NCBI GenBank assembly: GCA_027924585.1
Contig: BSBM01002073.1
Span: 124,001 to 188,000 of the forward strand
Origin: Larix kaempferi
Lineage: Eukaryota; Streptophyta; Pinopsida; Pinales; Pinaceae
Length of the DNA: 64,000 bases
Reading direction: 5' to 3'
Part shown: in pieces, positions 47,278 to 59,135 of the stretch
How the letters are laid out: the number at the start of each line of letters is the position of its first letter
Position numbering within the stretch: the stretch's first letter is position 1
The notes under the pieces: generated by a model
The model's database searches: none
Told to the model about the DNA's origin: nothing
What the model saw: only the letters and a program-made list of their open reading frames with translations
Made by a program: the position numbers and the translations under genes

Positions 47278-50200
47278 CTTCTTCCTCGAAGTGTCATCAA
47301 TCCGAAGAACACCAAGCCTCTCTCTGAAGTACTCCAACTTCACCCTGGCTAGTGGCTTTGTCAGCACATCTGCAATCTACTCATCCATCGCAACATACAG
47401 GAGCTTCACAGCTCTCTCTGCACCATATCCCTGATATAGTGATATTTGATCTCTATGTGTTTCAACCTGTCATGAAACACTGGGTTCTCGGACCGCTTCA
47501 CACAACTCTGGTTATCACAGAAGATACCAGTAGCATCCAACGGGAGATCAAATAATTCATATAGTAGCTTCCGTAGCCATACTGCCTCACAACTAGTTGA
47601 ACAGGATGCAACATACTATGACTCAGCTGTACTCAGTTCTACACAGGACTGCTTCCTGCTAAACCAAGAGATCACACCTGATCCCATACTGAAGCAACAC
47701 CCAGATGTGCTCTTCCTATCTGCAACACTGCCAGCCCAATCTGAATCAACATAACCCTACAGGTTAAACTTTTGATTCACCTCATACTTGAGCCCATAAT
47801 CCACTGTACCCTTCAGGTACCTCAGAACATGCTTTACAGCAACCAGATGAACACTCCTCGGATCTGTCAAGAACTGACTCAATGTGTTCACCGCAAAACA
47901 AATATCTGGTCTCGTGTTCATCAGGTACATCAAGGACCCAATCATCTGACGATACATAGAGACATCAACCGGCTCAGATGAAGCATCACATAGAAGCTTT
48001 AGATTCAATTCCATGGGTGTGGCCATGGCCTTGTAATCCATCATCTCAAATCTCTTCAGGATATCTACTGTGTACTTCCCTTGACCAAGGAAGATCCCAC
48101 CTGAATTCTGCCACACCTCCATACCTAGGAAATAATGCATCATTCCCAAATCTTTCATATCGAACTCGACAGCAAGCTTCCTCTTCGTATTTGCAATCAA
48201 TTTGTCATCTCCTGTTACAAATAAGTCATCCACATACAGGAGTAGAATCACAGGATTCCCTTCCTCAACCTTGTAGTAAAGGTTGGAATCCGTTTTTCTC
48301 TTGGTAAAGCCCAAACTAGATAGGAAACTGTCCATCCTGCCATACCAAGTTCTGGGAGCTTGCTTCAAGCCATACAAGGCTTTCTTCAATCTGCACACAT
48401 ACGACTCCCTGTCATGTATTTCGAAATTGAGTGGCTGCTTCACATATACTTCCTCTTCAACTACACCATTCAAGAAGGCAGTCTTGACATCCATCTGGTG
48501 TATTTTCCATTTCATCGCTGCAGCCAGGGCAAGTACTGTTCTGATGGAAGTATACCTGACTACAGGTGCAAAGGTTTCTTCATAATCTATTCCCTCTTTC
48601 TGAGAGAAGCCACGAGCTACGAAACTTGCTTTGTATTTCTCTACACTGCCATCTGCAGCATGCTTGATTTTGTAGATCCATTTAGAAGTCATAACAGACT
48701 TCTCTTTAGGTCTTAGGACGGCATCCCAAACATCATTCCTCATTATTGATTGGTATTCCTCAACCATGGCATCCTTCCATTCTTTCTTTTCTGCTGCTTC
48801 TTCATAACTGGAAGGTTCTTTGTTCATAATATCACAGAGTAAAGCAACATAGCTGGTATGTGATCTGGTTCTCTTCTTTGCTCTATGTTTTTCTTCTAGA
48901 ATGCCAAATCTTTCTGCATCTTGAATGAGCTCTACAGGTTCTTGCGGATCTTCAAACTCACGAACAACTTCTGGAACTGCTTCAGTCATGGTAGTGTCTT
49001 GAAATCTATTTTCCTTAGGTTCTTCATAAACTTCAATAGGTGCCTTCATTGATTTGATGAATGCTGAGTTTTCATCAAATGTTACATCCCTACTGACATC
49101 AATCTTCTTGAACCCTGGAAAGTATATTCTGTAAGCCTTCGAGCTTTCACTGTAACCCACAAAGATACCCTTCTTTCCTGAAGGATCTAGTTTGGTCCTC
49201 TTTTCCTTTTGGACATGAGTGTATACTGGACAACCAAATATTCTGATATGGCTGACTTCAGGTTTCTTACCAGAAAAGACTTCTTCTGGAGTTTTGTTGT
49301 CCAATATCTTGTGGGGTGTTTTGTTCTGCACATATACAGCTGTTCTAGCTGCTTCTGCCCATAGATGCATACATAGATCCTGGTCATGCAGCATTTCCCT
49401 TGCTGCTTCCATGATTGTTTTGTTCTTCCTTTCTGCAACTCCATTCTGTTGAGTATTATAAGGAGCAGTCAACTCGCTCTTAATCCTTGAATTACTGCAA
49501 AGCTTCTTGAAGTCACCTAAGGTGAATTCTCCACCATTGTCGGATCTGAATGTTTTTATCTTCTTGTCAGTTTGATTCTCCATCAAGGTTTTGAATTCCT
49601 TGAACTTATCAAACACCTCATCTTTGTTCTCCAAGAAGTATACCCAAGTCTTCCTGGAGAAGTCATCAATAAATGAGACATAGTAAACATACCCACTTAG
49701 AGAACTGGATGACATAGGACCACATACATCTGAGTGGATGATTTCCAGGACATCCTTTGCCTTGCTTTCACTGCTTGGGAAAGCCTTCTTAATGTTCTTA
49801 CCTTTTGAACATCCTTTGCAAACACCTTCATGTTTGGTCTTGATTTTAGGAAGACCCTCTACAACCTTGCTTTCAATTGGAAGTGCCCTATAGTGCATAT
49901 GAGCAAGTCCTCTATGCCAAAGTTCACTTGGATCCATGGATTCATGTACCATGGCATGTTTAGGTTGTCCCTTCAATTTATACAAACCTCCCTCTTGCTC
50001 TCCAATCACTACTGTATCATCTATGTTCTTTCCCTTTGGCCACATTAGGACTTGGCCATCCACAAATGCAACCCTCATACCTTTTGCATCCAATGCAGAG
50101 ATGGAGAGTAAGTTCTTCTTGAGCCCAGGTACATAAAGGACTTCTTTCATCTTCAAAGATTTTCCAGAATCTAGGTTGTAGGAGGCTTCACCACTTCCTT

Positions 50201-51262
50201 TGATTGGGTATTGATAATCATCCCCAAGTTTCACCTTATGGGGTGATTCATGTTCAGATAGATTCACAAAAGATTCCTTAAACCCAATCATGTGTTTGGA
50301 AGCCCCACTGTCAATCAACCAATCATTACAACCATGGGAGATAGTACCTGTGAGAGCAGAAATTAGAACATATTCTTCTTCACTTGATGAGTCATCATCA
50401 CTATCACTTTCTGCCCTAGCCTTCTTCTTTGGGGGTTCATCATCTTCGGCAGCATGAGCATGATATCTTCTTTTGTTATTCTTCTTCTTCTTATTGAAGT
50501 TGTTGTTGTTGTCTTTCTTCTTCTTGGGACAATCTAAAGCAAAGTGTCCCTTCAATTGAAGCATCTGATATCTTTCGTATCTTTATGATAATGGTGGTAT
50601 GAGAATATCCTGTTATGAGATGATTCCTTCTTGGACTTGCCTTTCCTGGCATGTGTTGTGAGAGCTTGATCTTCATTTCCCATCTTTTCTTCTCGCGCCA
50701 CAAGCCTAGCTTCTTCTTGAGAGCATTCTTCCCGCAATCTATTGAAGGAGATCAACTTCTTCCTTGCACAAATTCCTTGAATAAAGGAATCCCATGACCT
50801 GGGTAGGCCATTTAGAGTGGTCATGACCACTTCACCATTCTCCACCATTTCATCCACTGCTTCTAGTTGTTCCTTGATCTAGGAGACCCTTGAAAAATAA
50901 GATTGAATGGTTTCTCCCTTCTGAAACTTTACTCCTTTCAATTGGTTCTGTAGGGTCATCTTCCGATTTATGTTCTTCCCTTCAAATAGCTTAGTCAAAG
51001 AGTCAAACATCTCCTTGGGTTTCTTTAGAGAATACACATGGGGTATGAGATGGTCTTTGATAGAATTAGCAATGATTCTCTTTGCCTTGACCAAGTTCTT
51101 CTTATGCAATACCTTAGCCTCTTCATCCTCTGGGATAGGGATGTCTCCTTTTACATATGAGTCCAACTCATTCTCTTCTAGGATTAACCCAATCCTATAC
51201 GTCCAAGCTCGGAAGTTATCAGCCCCTTCAAGCTTATCCTCAAGCTTGGTGTGGTGAGACAT
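47278..51262 (-). pseudogene. gag-pol of element C, nearly intact, three kinds of damage
   Basis: Gag starts at MSHHTKLEDK (ATG at 51260-51262) with the phrases GADNFRAWTYRIGLILEE and LIPHVYSLKKPKEMFDSL. A TAG at 50879-50881 interrupts it where element B has glutamine. The zinc knuckle near 50555-50565 has lost its second cysteine codon and shifts frame (CFN, then KGHFALDC). From 50564 to 47757 one 935-codon frame carries protease (LIDSGASKHM), integrase with its zinc finger (HRGLAHMHYR, CKGCSKG) and D-D-E core (HSDVCGP, SDNGGEF, then E with 35 residues between the last two), and reverse transcriptase with YVDD at 48235-48246. A TAG after KFNL ends it. RNase H continues to about 47278 with at least one more stop and a frameshift (VDSDWAGS, CDNQSC). 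Confidence 0.92.
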
Positions 51263-51826
51263 CTTAAAGAGTACTTCAAATTGAAATAGAAAAGATTTAA
51301 GTCTTACCACTTGAACTGCTGAAAACTGGATCTGGTCCCGGATTAGGGTTTGTCGAAAAAACCCTAAAAATTCAAAATGTGAATTTCAACTTTTTGAAAG
51401 GATAGAAAGATGCACCTTGATGAGCTGATTAGCCTGGTGTATTCAGAATTTGAGATCAGCAAAGCTTTACCCTTCAAATTTTCCTTTTTTTGTCCTCCCG
51501 GGTTCACTAGGGAGAGCCCTGAATTAGGGTTTGAGTTTCTCGGAGATCTACCCAGCCAAAAATCTCAATCCAAAGCTCTAAACTTTGATTTTTGCAAGGA
51601 GCTTCTAGCTATGTCTTCAGATTTCAGAAATTCCTATTTTTGTGGAAACCCTAATTTTTAGGGCCAAATCTGAAAATGCTTAGAATTGAATTCTGATTGG
51701 ACAGATAGATTCTCCTTGATGAGTAGAGTCAATCTACTATACTGCATTTCCAAAATCTATGGAGAGAAACCCAATAAACAAGAAACTCAAGTTTCTGTCA
51801 CTGCAAAATGTCTTCTTCTCAGGTTA
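51263..51826 (-). other. Leader of element C
   Basis: Non-coding leader between the primer site and gag. It aligns with the leader of B on the opposite strand (for example the aaaccctaattc phrases). The + strand frame 51410-51661 is not a gene. Confidence 0.7.
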
Positions 51827-51838
51827 GCTCTGATACCA
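51827..51838 (-). other. Primer-binding site of element C (tRNA-Met)
   Basis: On the minus strand TGGTATCAGAGC directly follows the 5' LTR. Confidence 0.95.
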
Positions 51839-52443
51839 TGTTAAATTTTGAGCATTAATTCACAATACTCTTGGATCTTTACTGAGAGAATGACATATAC
51901 AGTATTTCAATGCATAACAATCACAATAAGCATGACAAGCGTCACAAGAATCAAAAGCATGAGAGACAAGAGACACAGAATTTCCGTGGGGAAAACCCTA
52001 AGGTGAAAAACCCCACAACTTTGTCATAGATAGAGAGAGCAATGGCTCAACCAAAGTACAACCAAAATACACTTGAAATAGTCTCCTAGTAGCAGATGAT
52101 CCTCCTCCTGACTAGTGCGCCACTTTTTGAGTGAGAGAAGTGTGACTTTCCGAATGATCTAAATAGAGATCTCCTGATCTCTATTTATACTAACCTGTTT
52201 GCCCAGTGACCTTATGGGGCCGACTTGTCTAACTAGGTACATCCACAATATAATGTATATTTTAGGGCCGACCCTACACATGGTGGTCTAATAACCTGTC
52301 GCCAAGTACGCACACTTGCAACACTTATCAATACACATGACGACACTTCCCTATAGAGGAATAAAACATCTCTTATAAGGGTACAATAAATATATATGAA
52401 ATACATAGATGAAATACATTCCGAAGTTACATATACATCAACA
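51839..52443 (-). repeat. 5' LTR of element C
   Basis: 605 bp. A TATA box (minus strand tataaata, 52182-52189) overlaps a perfect 11-bp inverted repeat AAATAGAGATC-tcct-GATCTCTATTT (52161-52186). Confidence 0.95.
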
Positions 52444-52448
52444 GGTTT

Positions 52449-52653
52449 GATCCTTGTGATCTTGTATTGGGGCTTATTCTATCTCTAAGAAAGTTGCGGG
52501 GTTTTTCACCTTCTTGGTTTTCCTCGGTGAAAATATGTGTCTCTTGTGTGCTTGAATGATCGTGTTTAGGATTGAAATGATGTAGATATGTTGTACATGT
52601 TATTCTCTTAGAGATCCTAATGATAATGGAATGAAATTATCAAGAAATTAACA
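52449..52653 (+). repeat. 5' LTR of element B, right part
   Basis: Last 205 bp of the B LTR after the C insertion, ending AAATTAACA. Together with 44847-45243 it makes 602 bp, against 601 bp for the 3' LTR. Confidence 0.9.
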
Positions 52654-52665
52654 TGGTATCAGAGC
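52654..52665 (+). other. Primer-binding site of element B (tRNA-Met)
   Basis: tggtatcagagc directly follows the reconstituted LTR. Confidence 0.9.
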
Positions 52666-53386
52666 TGACCTAAGAAGAAGGCACTGTGCAGCTACGGAAG
52701 CTAGGGCTTCTCAACATTTGCGTTTCTCTCCACAGATCATCAAAGGAAGGAGGATATATTGACTCTCCTTGGAAGGGTGCATATTTCTGTCAAGATATAA
52801 TTCAATTCTAAGCATTTTCTGTTTTTGACCTAAAAATTAGGGTTTTGGAGAAAGCTGAAATTTTTGGAATCTAAATCCATGGCTGGATGCTCCTCAAGAA
52901 AATCGAAATTTAGAGACCAAGATCGAATTTTTTGGTTGGGTGAAGTTCCAGGGAAATCAAACCCTAGTTCGGGATTTCGATGAGGAAAGGTGGAAAATTA
53001 GGGTTTCTGCAAAAGTTGGAATTTCTGAAATATGATACCATGGCTGGAAGCTCCTCTGAAAAATCAAAGTTTAGAGCTTTGGATCGAACCTTTTGTTTGG
53101 GTGAAGCTCCGAGAAATTCAAACCCTAATTGAGGGTCTTATCTAGTGAATCTAAAAATTTCAAAAGCAATTTTGAGGGGTGAAACTTTGCAGATTTAAAA
53201 TTATGAGTATACCAGCTTGACCGGCTTAGCAAGGTGCATCTTTCTATCCTTTCAGAACTTTGAACTTCAAATTTTGAATTTTTACGATTTCTCTGACAAA
53301 CCCTAATCCAGCTCCAGATCCAGTTTTCAGCAAATCAAGTGGTAAGACCTAAAAATTTCTATTTCCATTTGAAGTACTCTTTAAAC
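52666..53386 (+). other. Leader of element B
   Basis: Non-coding leader, with phrases such as aaaccctagttcgggatttc and ggaagctcctc repeated two or three times, also seen in the leaders of C and D. An in-frame ATG at 53339 exists upstream of the chosen gag start. Confidence 0.7.
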
Positions 53387-54140
53387 ATGTCTCACCACAC
53401 CAAGATTGAGGATAAGCTTGATGGAGCTGATAACTTCCAAGCATGGAAGTATAGGATTGGGTTAATCCTAGAAGAGAATGTTTCAGACACCTACATAAAA
53501 GAAGAGGTTCCAGTTCGAAAGGGAGATGAGGCTAAAGCCTTACACAAGAAGGACTTGGTCAAGGCTAAGAGAATCATTGCTGATTCTATAAAAGACCATC
53601 TCATACCCCATGTGTCTTCCCTGAAGACACCTAAGGAGACGTTTGAGTCTTTGACCAAGTTGTTTGAAGGAAAGAACATAAATCAGAAGATGACTCCACG
53701 GAATCAATTGAAAGGGGTAAAACTTCAGAATGGAGAGACCATTCAATCCTACTTTTTTAAGGTCTCTCAAACCAAGGAACAACTTGAAGTTGTGGATGAA
53801 GTAGTGGAGAATGGTGAAATTGTATTGACCAAATTGAATGGCCTACCTAGGTCATGGGACTCCTTCATCCAAGGAATTTGTGAAAGAAGGAAATTGATCT
53901 CTTTCAATAGACTGTGGGAGGAATGTTCGCAAGAAGAAGAGATGGGGAATGAAGATCAAGCTCCCACATCACATACCAACAAGAGTAAGTTCAAGAGAGA
54001 GCCATCTCATAACAAGAGATCTTCACACCACCACCATCATAGAGATAAGAAAAATATAAGATGCTTCACATGTAATTAGAAGGGACATTTTTCCTTAGAT
54101 TGTCCTAAGAACAAAAGGAACAACAACAACAACAATCTGA
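53387..54140 (+). pseudogene. gag of element B
   Basis: The frame starts MSHHTKIEDKLDGADNFQAW and is open for 231 codons, the full length of Gag in this family (UBN2-type copia Gag). It has the phrases LIPHVSSLKTPKETFESLT and LNGLPRSWDSFIQGIC. It ends at TAG (54077-54079) inside the zinc knuckle (CFTCN, stop, KGHFSLDC), so nucleic-acid binding would be impaired. In C this frame runs on into protease. Here it runs into the spacer after the NKRNNNNNN tract. Confidence 0.88.
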
Positions 54141-55560
54141 CAGGTATGACTTATAGGTATGTTTTAAAATCTATTAAGTTCATAATATGTTTTCATGTTA
54201 TTGAGGTTAGTACAATTATGATTGTTTGATAATGAATGCATGTGAACAATAGAATACATTCATTGATTAGGTTTATGACACTTATGATTGTACTAATTTG
54301 CTTGTGGTGTTGTATGAGGATGATGTTGTCTGCTAACAAGATACAGGTAGATCAAGAAAAGGCAAATCAAGTTCTATGACCATGATGACATGAAGACAAA
54401 GACTCATCCATAGTCTTTGACCACATAGAAGATCTACTTACGAGGTATGTATAATTTGGTTCTACAATGCTTAACATATGAGATATGCAGGTTACTAGCA
54501 GAAATCATTGAAGAGAACAAGAAGACATTATGTGGGTATGTTAGACATAACTAACTAACATAATAATCTAGGTATGTCTTTCCTATATCAAGTTAGAACC
54601 CTACCTTGTGGTAGGATCTCTTATATAAGTATAGTTAGCATGATTAATAATGATTATTCATGAAGTTATAAGTTTGGGTAATCAAGGGTTTATGCATATT
54701 ATGTTTCTTACCTTGGTTGATGATATGACAAACCAAAAGAGTTCTATGGTCAAATAAGAATATGCACGAGAAAAATGAGTACTCTGAAACCTTCAATACT
54801 AATGCTTGTGATAAATTATCTGTGTACGAAATGATCATGGCCATACATGTTTATGATCATAATGTATTTTTTATAGTATTGAGATTATAATAATGAATGT
54901 ATGATTGTGTATGAGATCTTGAGGATGACACTAGTGCACACTTAAGCATGCATAGTGGTTCAGGATGGAAAGGATAGATACTACAGGAAGCAAAGATCAA
55001 GAGGGAGCACAATCTAGTAGTTCCTGCAAGGAAGCAAAGATTGAGAGGGAGTCCACCCAACAACCAAACAAAGATAAGTATTTGAATTTCCATTTCTTGT
55101 ATATATAATGATGTTGTTCAGTCATGTACATACTTATGTTCCTTGGTTTACGATGTATATTATTCATATTAGAAAAGTTGCATTAATGAACATGATACTA
55201 CTAATATGCATATAATGGGTAAGTGGCCTATGGTACTCTACAACATCCCATTGCTACTTATCTAGAATTAAAGCTCTTTGCTGACATGTTGGGAGTTGTG
55301 CACACTCTTAATAATGTTCTTGTAGAGATGGAAGGCATCTAGAAAGTTACGGGATATGGATAAATGTTGTATTGAAGCATTGGCTAAAATAATTGCATGA
55401 CTATATGACATATGTATTTATGCATAAGAATGTGTTTTTTTGAAAAAACTATGAGAAGTTTCTAATCATGCAATTGAATTTGACTTGTAGGAAAGATCGT
55501 GTAAAAACACCTACAAAACAAGGACTACAACATTTGTTCCAACAATGAAGTTTAAAGAAA
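54141..55560 (+). other. Spacer replacing protease and integrase in element B
   Basis: About 1.4 kb of mostly non-coding sequence stands where C encodes protease and integrase. It is shared, with divergence, by A and D, so it is a feature of the subfamily and not a one-off accident. Splice-donor-like GGTATG sites occur near 54143, 54156, 54443, 54535 and 54571, and acceptor-like tatgcag near 54484. At its end, ttgacttgtag/g precedes the polymerase. Near 54985-55055 the codons for an integrase-like phrase (KEAKIERE) occur twice. No open frame spans it. Confidence 0.7.
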
Positions 55561-55599
55561 TCTATCTATTGAAGATAGTGAAGAATCTGAAATTCCCAA

Positions 55600-57124
55600 G
55601 ATACAGGATGCAGTAATGGAAGAATGCCATGATCAAGGAATACCAGTCGATCATGAAGAATGATGTTTGGGAAATGGTCCCAAGACCGGAAGGGAAGTCT
55701 ATTATGACTTCCGAGTGGATCTATAAGATCAAGCATACTACAGATGGTAGCATAGAGAAATACAAGGCGAGGTTTGTAGCTTGTGGCTTCTCCCAGAAAG
55801 AGGGAATAGATTATGAAGAGGCTTTTTGCTCTTGTATCCAGATACACTTCCATCAGAATAGTACTTGCTCTTGCTGCAGTGATGAAGTGGAAGATACACC
55901 AGATGGATGTCAAGATTGCTTTATTGAATGGTGTAGTCGAAGAGGAAATGTATGTGGAGAAGCCACTTGGTTTTGAGACACATGACAGGGAGTCATATGT
56001 GTGCAAGTTGAAGAAAGCCTTGTATGGCTTGAAGCAAGCTCCTAGGACTTGGTATGGTAGGATGGACAGTTTCCTATCCAGTTTGGGCTTTACTAAGAGT
56101 AAAGCGGATTCCAACCAGGTTGAGGAAGGAAATCCAGTGATACTACTATTGTATGTGGATGACCTGTTTGTTACAGGTGAGGATGGGTTGATTACCGACA
56201 CCAAGAGGAAGCTTGCTTCCAAGTTTGAGATGAAGGACTTGGAGATGATGCATTACTTTCTAGGCATGGAGGTGTGGTAGAGTGCAGATGGAATCTTCCT
56301 TGGACAAGGGAAGTATGCAATAGAGATCCTGAAGTGGTTCGGGATGATGGACTACAAGGCCATGGCCACACCTATGGAATCAAACCTGAAGCTTATGTGT
56401 GATGCTTCATCTGAGCCGGTTGATGTCACTATGTATCTTCAGATGATTGGGTCCTTGATGTACTTGACGAATACAAGACCAGATATTTGCTTTGCGGTGA
56501 ACATATTGAGCCAGTTCCTGACGGATCCGAGAAGTGTTCACCTAGTTGCTGTAAAGCATATTATGAGGTACCTGAAGGGTATGGTTGATTATGGGCTCAA
56601 GTATGATGCAAATCAAAAGTTTAACCTGCAGGTTTATGTTGATTCAGATTAGGCAGGAAGTGCTACAGATAGGAAGAGCACTTCGGGGTGCTCTTTCAGT
56701 ATGGGATCAGGTGTGATCTCTTGGTTTAGCAGGAAGCATTCCTACGTAGCACTAAGTACAGACGAAACAGAGTATGTTGCAGCTTGTTTGGCTAGTTGTG
56801 TGGCAGTATGGCTTAGGAAGCTACTGTATGAGTTATTTGATCTCCCATTGGATGCTATTGGTGTATTTTGTGACAACTAGACTTGTGTGAAGCTATTTGA
56901 GAACCCAGTGTTCCATGACAGGTCGAAGCACATCGAGATCAAATATCACTATTTCAGGGATATGTTGGGATATGTTGCAGAGAGGAGAAGTGAAGCTCCT
57001 GTATGTTGTGGCGGATGAGCAGGTTGCAGATGTGTTGACGAAACCACTGTCCAGAGTGAAGTTTGAGTACTTCCAAGAGAGGCTTGGTGTTCTTCAGATA
57101 GAAGATACTTCGAGGAAGAAGTGA
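55600..57124 (+). pseudogene. Reverse transcriptase and RNase H of element B
   Basis: The polymerase begins at about IKEYQSIMKNDVWEM and covers the whole domain, including KYKARFVACGFSQKEGIDYEE, a frameshift near 55825, QMDVKIALLNG, YGLKQAPRTWYGRMD, YVDD at 56152-56163, and the thumb (QFLTDPRSVHLVAVKHIMR). RNase H follows (VDSD, stop, AGSATDRKSTSG) and ends with LTKPLSRVKFEYF. Stops occur near 56278, 56650 and 56878. Three bases or more are also missing before YVDD relative to C (SNQVEEGN against SNLYYKVEEGN). Confidence 0.88.
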
Positions 57125-58529
57125 TGGGACACATTTTACAGGATCCATTCCAATCATGGTGAGAGGAGGATCCTTCCCATGGATGTGGATGTAAGCATTG
57201 TGTGATGAGCATCAGGATGATGCTCAGCTTACTGCTTTGTGTATGCATCAGTTGGATGCTTCGTATGATCAGTTGGATAATTTATTTTTATATTCGTCAG
57301 TTGGATGCTTTGTATGATCAGTTGGATCATGTATTTTTATATGCATCAGTTGGATGCTTTGTATGATCAGTTGGATCATGTATTTGTAGCATCAATTGGA
57401 TGCTTTGTATGATCAGTAGGATCATGTATGATGACATGCATCAGGACGATGCAGTGATGATGATCAGGATGATCATGTGTGATGAGTATCAGGGAAATGC
57501 TCTAGATGACGTGCATCAGGACGATGCAGTGACAATGATCAATGTGATCATGTACATCAGGATGATGTATGGTGAGTATTAGGTTGATACTCTGTGTTCG
57601 TGGACAGGTTGTGTAGATAAGCATATAATAGCGCCGTGGGAGGTTTGCAGATACTCTTTTGAGGTTTTTCCTATGGCATATAATAGTGCCTTGGGATATC
57701 TAGCAAATGATCTTTTGAGGTTTTGCTTGGAAGGACATATAATAGCACCCTAGAAGGTTTCCAGATACTCTCTCGAGGTTTTTCCTATGGCATATAATAG
57801 TGCCCTGGGATATCTTGCAAATGCTCCTTCAAGGTTTTGTCCTATGGCATATAATAGCACCCTGGGAGATCCAATAGGTTGAGCAGTATGCTTGTAATCA
57901 GTCCTAGGATGCTCTTTCGAGGTTTTTCCATGACCACATATAATACGTCCTGGAGATCTGGACAGGTTGTGCTAGTCACGTAAAAGGCCTCAGATGCTCA
58001 TTAGAGTTCTTGCTAGTCAAGACACTCTTTTAGGGTTTTGTGGTGAGGGTCACATGTAATATGTCCGGGAGATCCGAATAGGTTGTGATAGTCACGTAAA
58101 AGGCCTCGGATGCTCTTTAGAGTTCTTGCTAGTCAAGACACTCTTTTAAGGTTTTGTGATAGTCAACATGTAATAGTGCCCTGGGAGATCTTTTCGGTCA
58201 TGCTTAGGCACATAAAGGGTCCTGGGATACTCTTTAGATGTTTTGTTGATGCATGTAATAAGTCCTGAGGATTCCATAGTATGGCCAGTGATGATGAATA
58301 CCTATAGGTGGTGGGCCTACATCAAACATGAAAAAGGGATGGCTCTGTAGAACTTCCTATGATGAGAAAAATTCAGAGATAGTCTAGTGATCGAGATGTC
58401 AAGTACAGTTGTAGTGATGATGATGATGCTCTGTGATCTAGTGATGATGATCCAGCTCTAGAATTGAAGACTTGCGCCAATATGTATTGATGACCTGTGT
58501 TCATAATACCTTCCTAGTTAAGAGGGAGT
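57125..58529 (+). repeat. 3' non-coding region of B: covarying hairpin array, 60-110-bp units, purine tract
   Basis: 57200-57595 contains about a dozen short hairpins with loop aggat, aggac or agttg. Checked pairs are 57206-57213/57219-57226, 57245-57249/57255-57259, 57314-57319/57325-57330, 57343-57347/57353-57357, 57437-57442/57448-57453, 57460-57465/57471-57476 and 57553-57558/57564-57569. 57600-58260 holds diverged tandem units built on catataatagcaccctggga and gaggttttt. The purine tract aagagggag (58521-58529) abuts the LTR. Confidence 0.8.
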
Positions 58530-59130
58530 GTTGATGTATTTGTAACTTCAGAAGATATTCTTCTATGTATTACATTTTTACTTTATTGTATATCCAATAG
58601 AGATGTACTATTCCTCTGATTGTAAGTGTCGTTATTTGTATTTGCAAGTGTCACAAGTCACATTGTAAGTGTCGTCATTTGTATTGATCGGTTATCAGAC
58701 CACCAGTGTGGGGTCGGCCCTAGTTAGGTCTTGTGGTTAGGTTATTAGACTTTAGTAGCAAGTCGGCCCCAGTGATTTATTGGTAGGTCAAGTCAGTGTA
58801 TAAATAGAGAGGTTGTGTCTCTCATTTGATTCATTCACTCACTTCTCAAGCTCGCATATCTAAGAGAGAAAGTGGCGCACTTGTGGAGGAGGAGGAGCAT
58901 CTGCTATAGACATCTTATTGGGTTTGATACTTGTGACCTTGTATTGGGGATTATTCTATCTCTTAGGAAGTTGTGGGGTTTTTCACCTTCTTGGTTTTCC
59001 TCGGTGAAACTCTGTGTCTCTTGTGTGCTTGCATGATTGTGTTTATGATTGATATGTTGTAGATATGCTGTACATGTTATTCTCTTGGAGATCCTAGTGA
59101 TAATGGAATGAAATCATCGAGAAATTAATA
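58530..59130 (+). repeat. 3' LTR of element B
   Basis: 601 bp, TGTTGATGTATTTG...AAATTAATA. The terminal CA has become TA. The TATA box is at 58799-58806. It is followed directly by the GTCCA duplication and by the interior of element A. Confidence 0.9.
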
Positions 59131-59135
59131 GTCCA

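Larger units (their letters stand above)
45244..52443 (-). mobile_element. Element C: nearly complete copia element on the minus strand, nested in the B LTR
   Basis: C is 7,200 bp with 605-bp LTRs (45244-45848 and 51839-52443) and a perfect GGTTT target-site duplication (45239-45243 and 52444-52448). On the minus strand it has primer site, gag, protease, integrase, reverse transcriptase, RNase H, a 1.4-kb repeat-rich 3' region and a purine tract. LTRs differ at about 33 of 605 positions by eye (5-6%). It is the only family member in the window that retains protease and integrase, so it represents the presumptive autonomous form. Confidence 0.95.
44847..59130 (+). mobile_element. Element B: non-autonomous copia element nested in A, itself split by C
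   Basis: B is flanked by a perfect GTCCA duplication (44842-44846 and 59131-59135). Its 5' LTR is cut by element C and resumes at 52449; its 3' LTR is 58530-59130. Without C it is about 7.08 kb. Order: LTR, primer site, leader, gag, spacer in place of protease and integrase, reverse transcriptase, RNase H, 3' repeats, purine tract, LTR. LTR divergence is roughly 30 differences in the first 397 positions by eye, more than in C, as the nesting requires. Confidence 0.92.
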
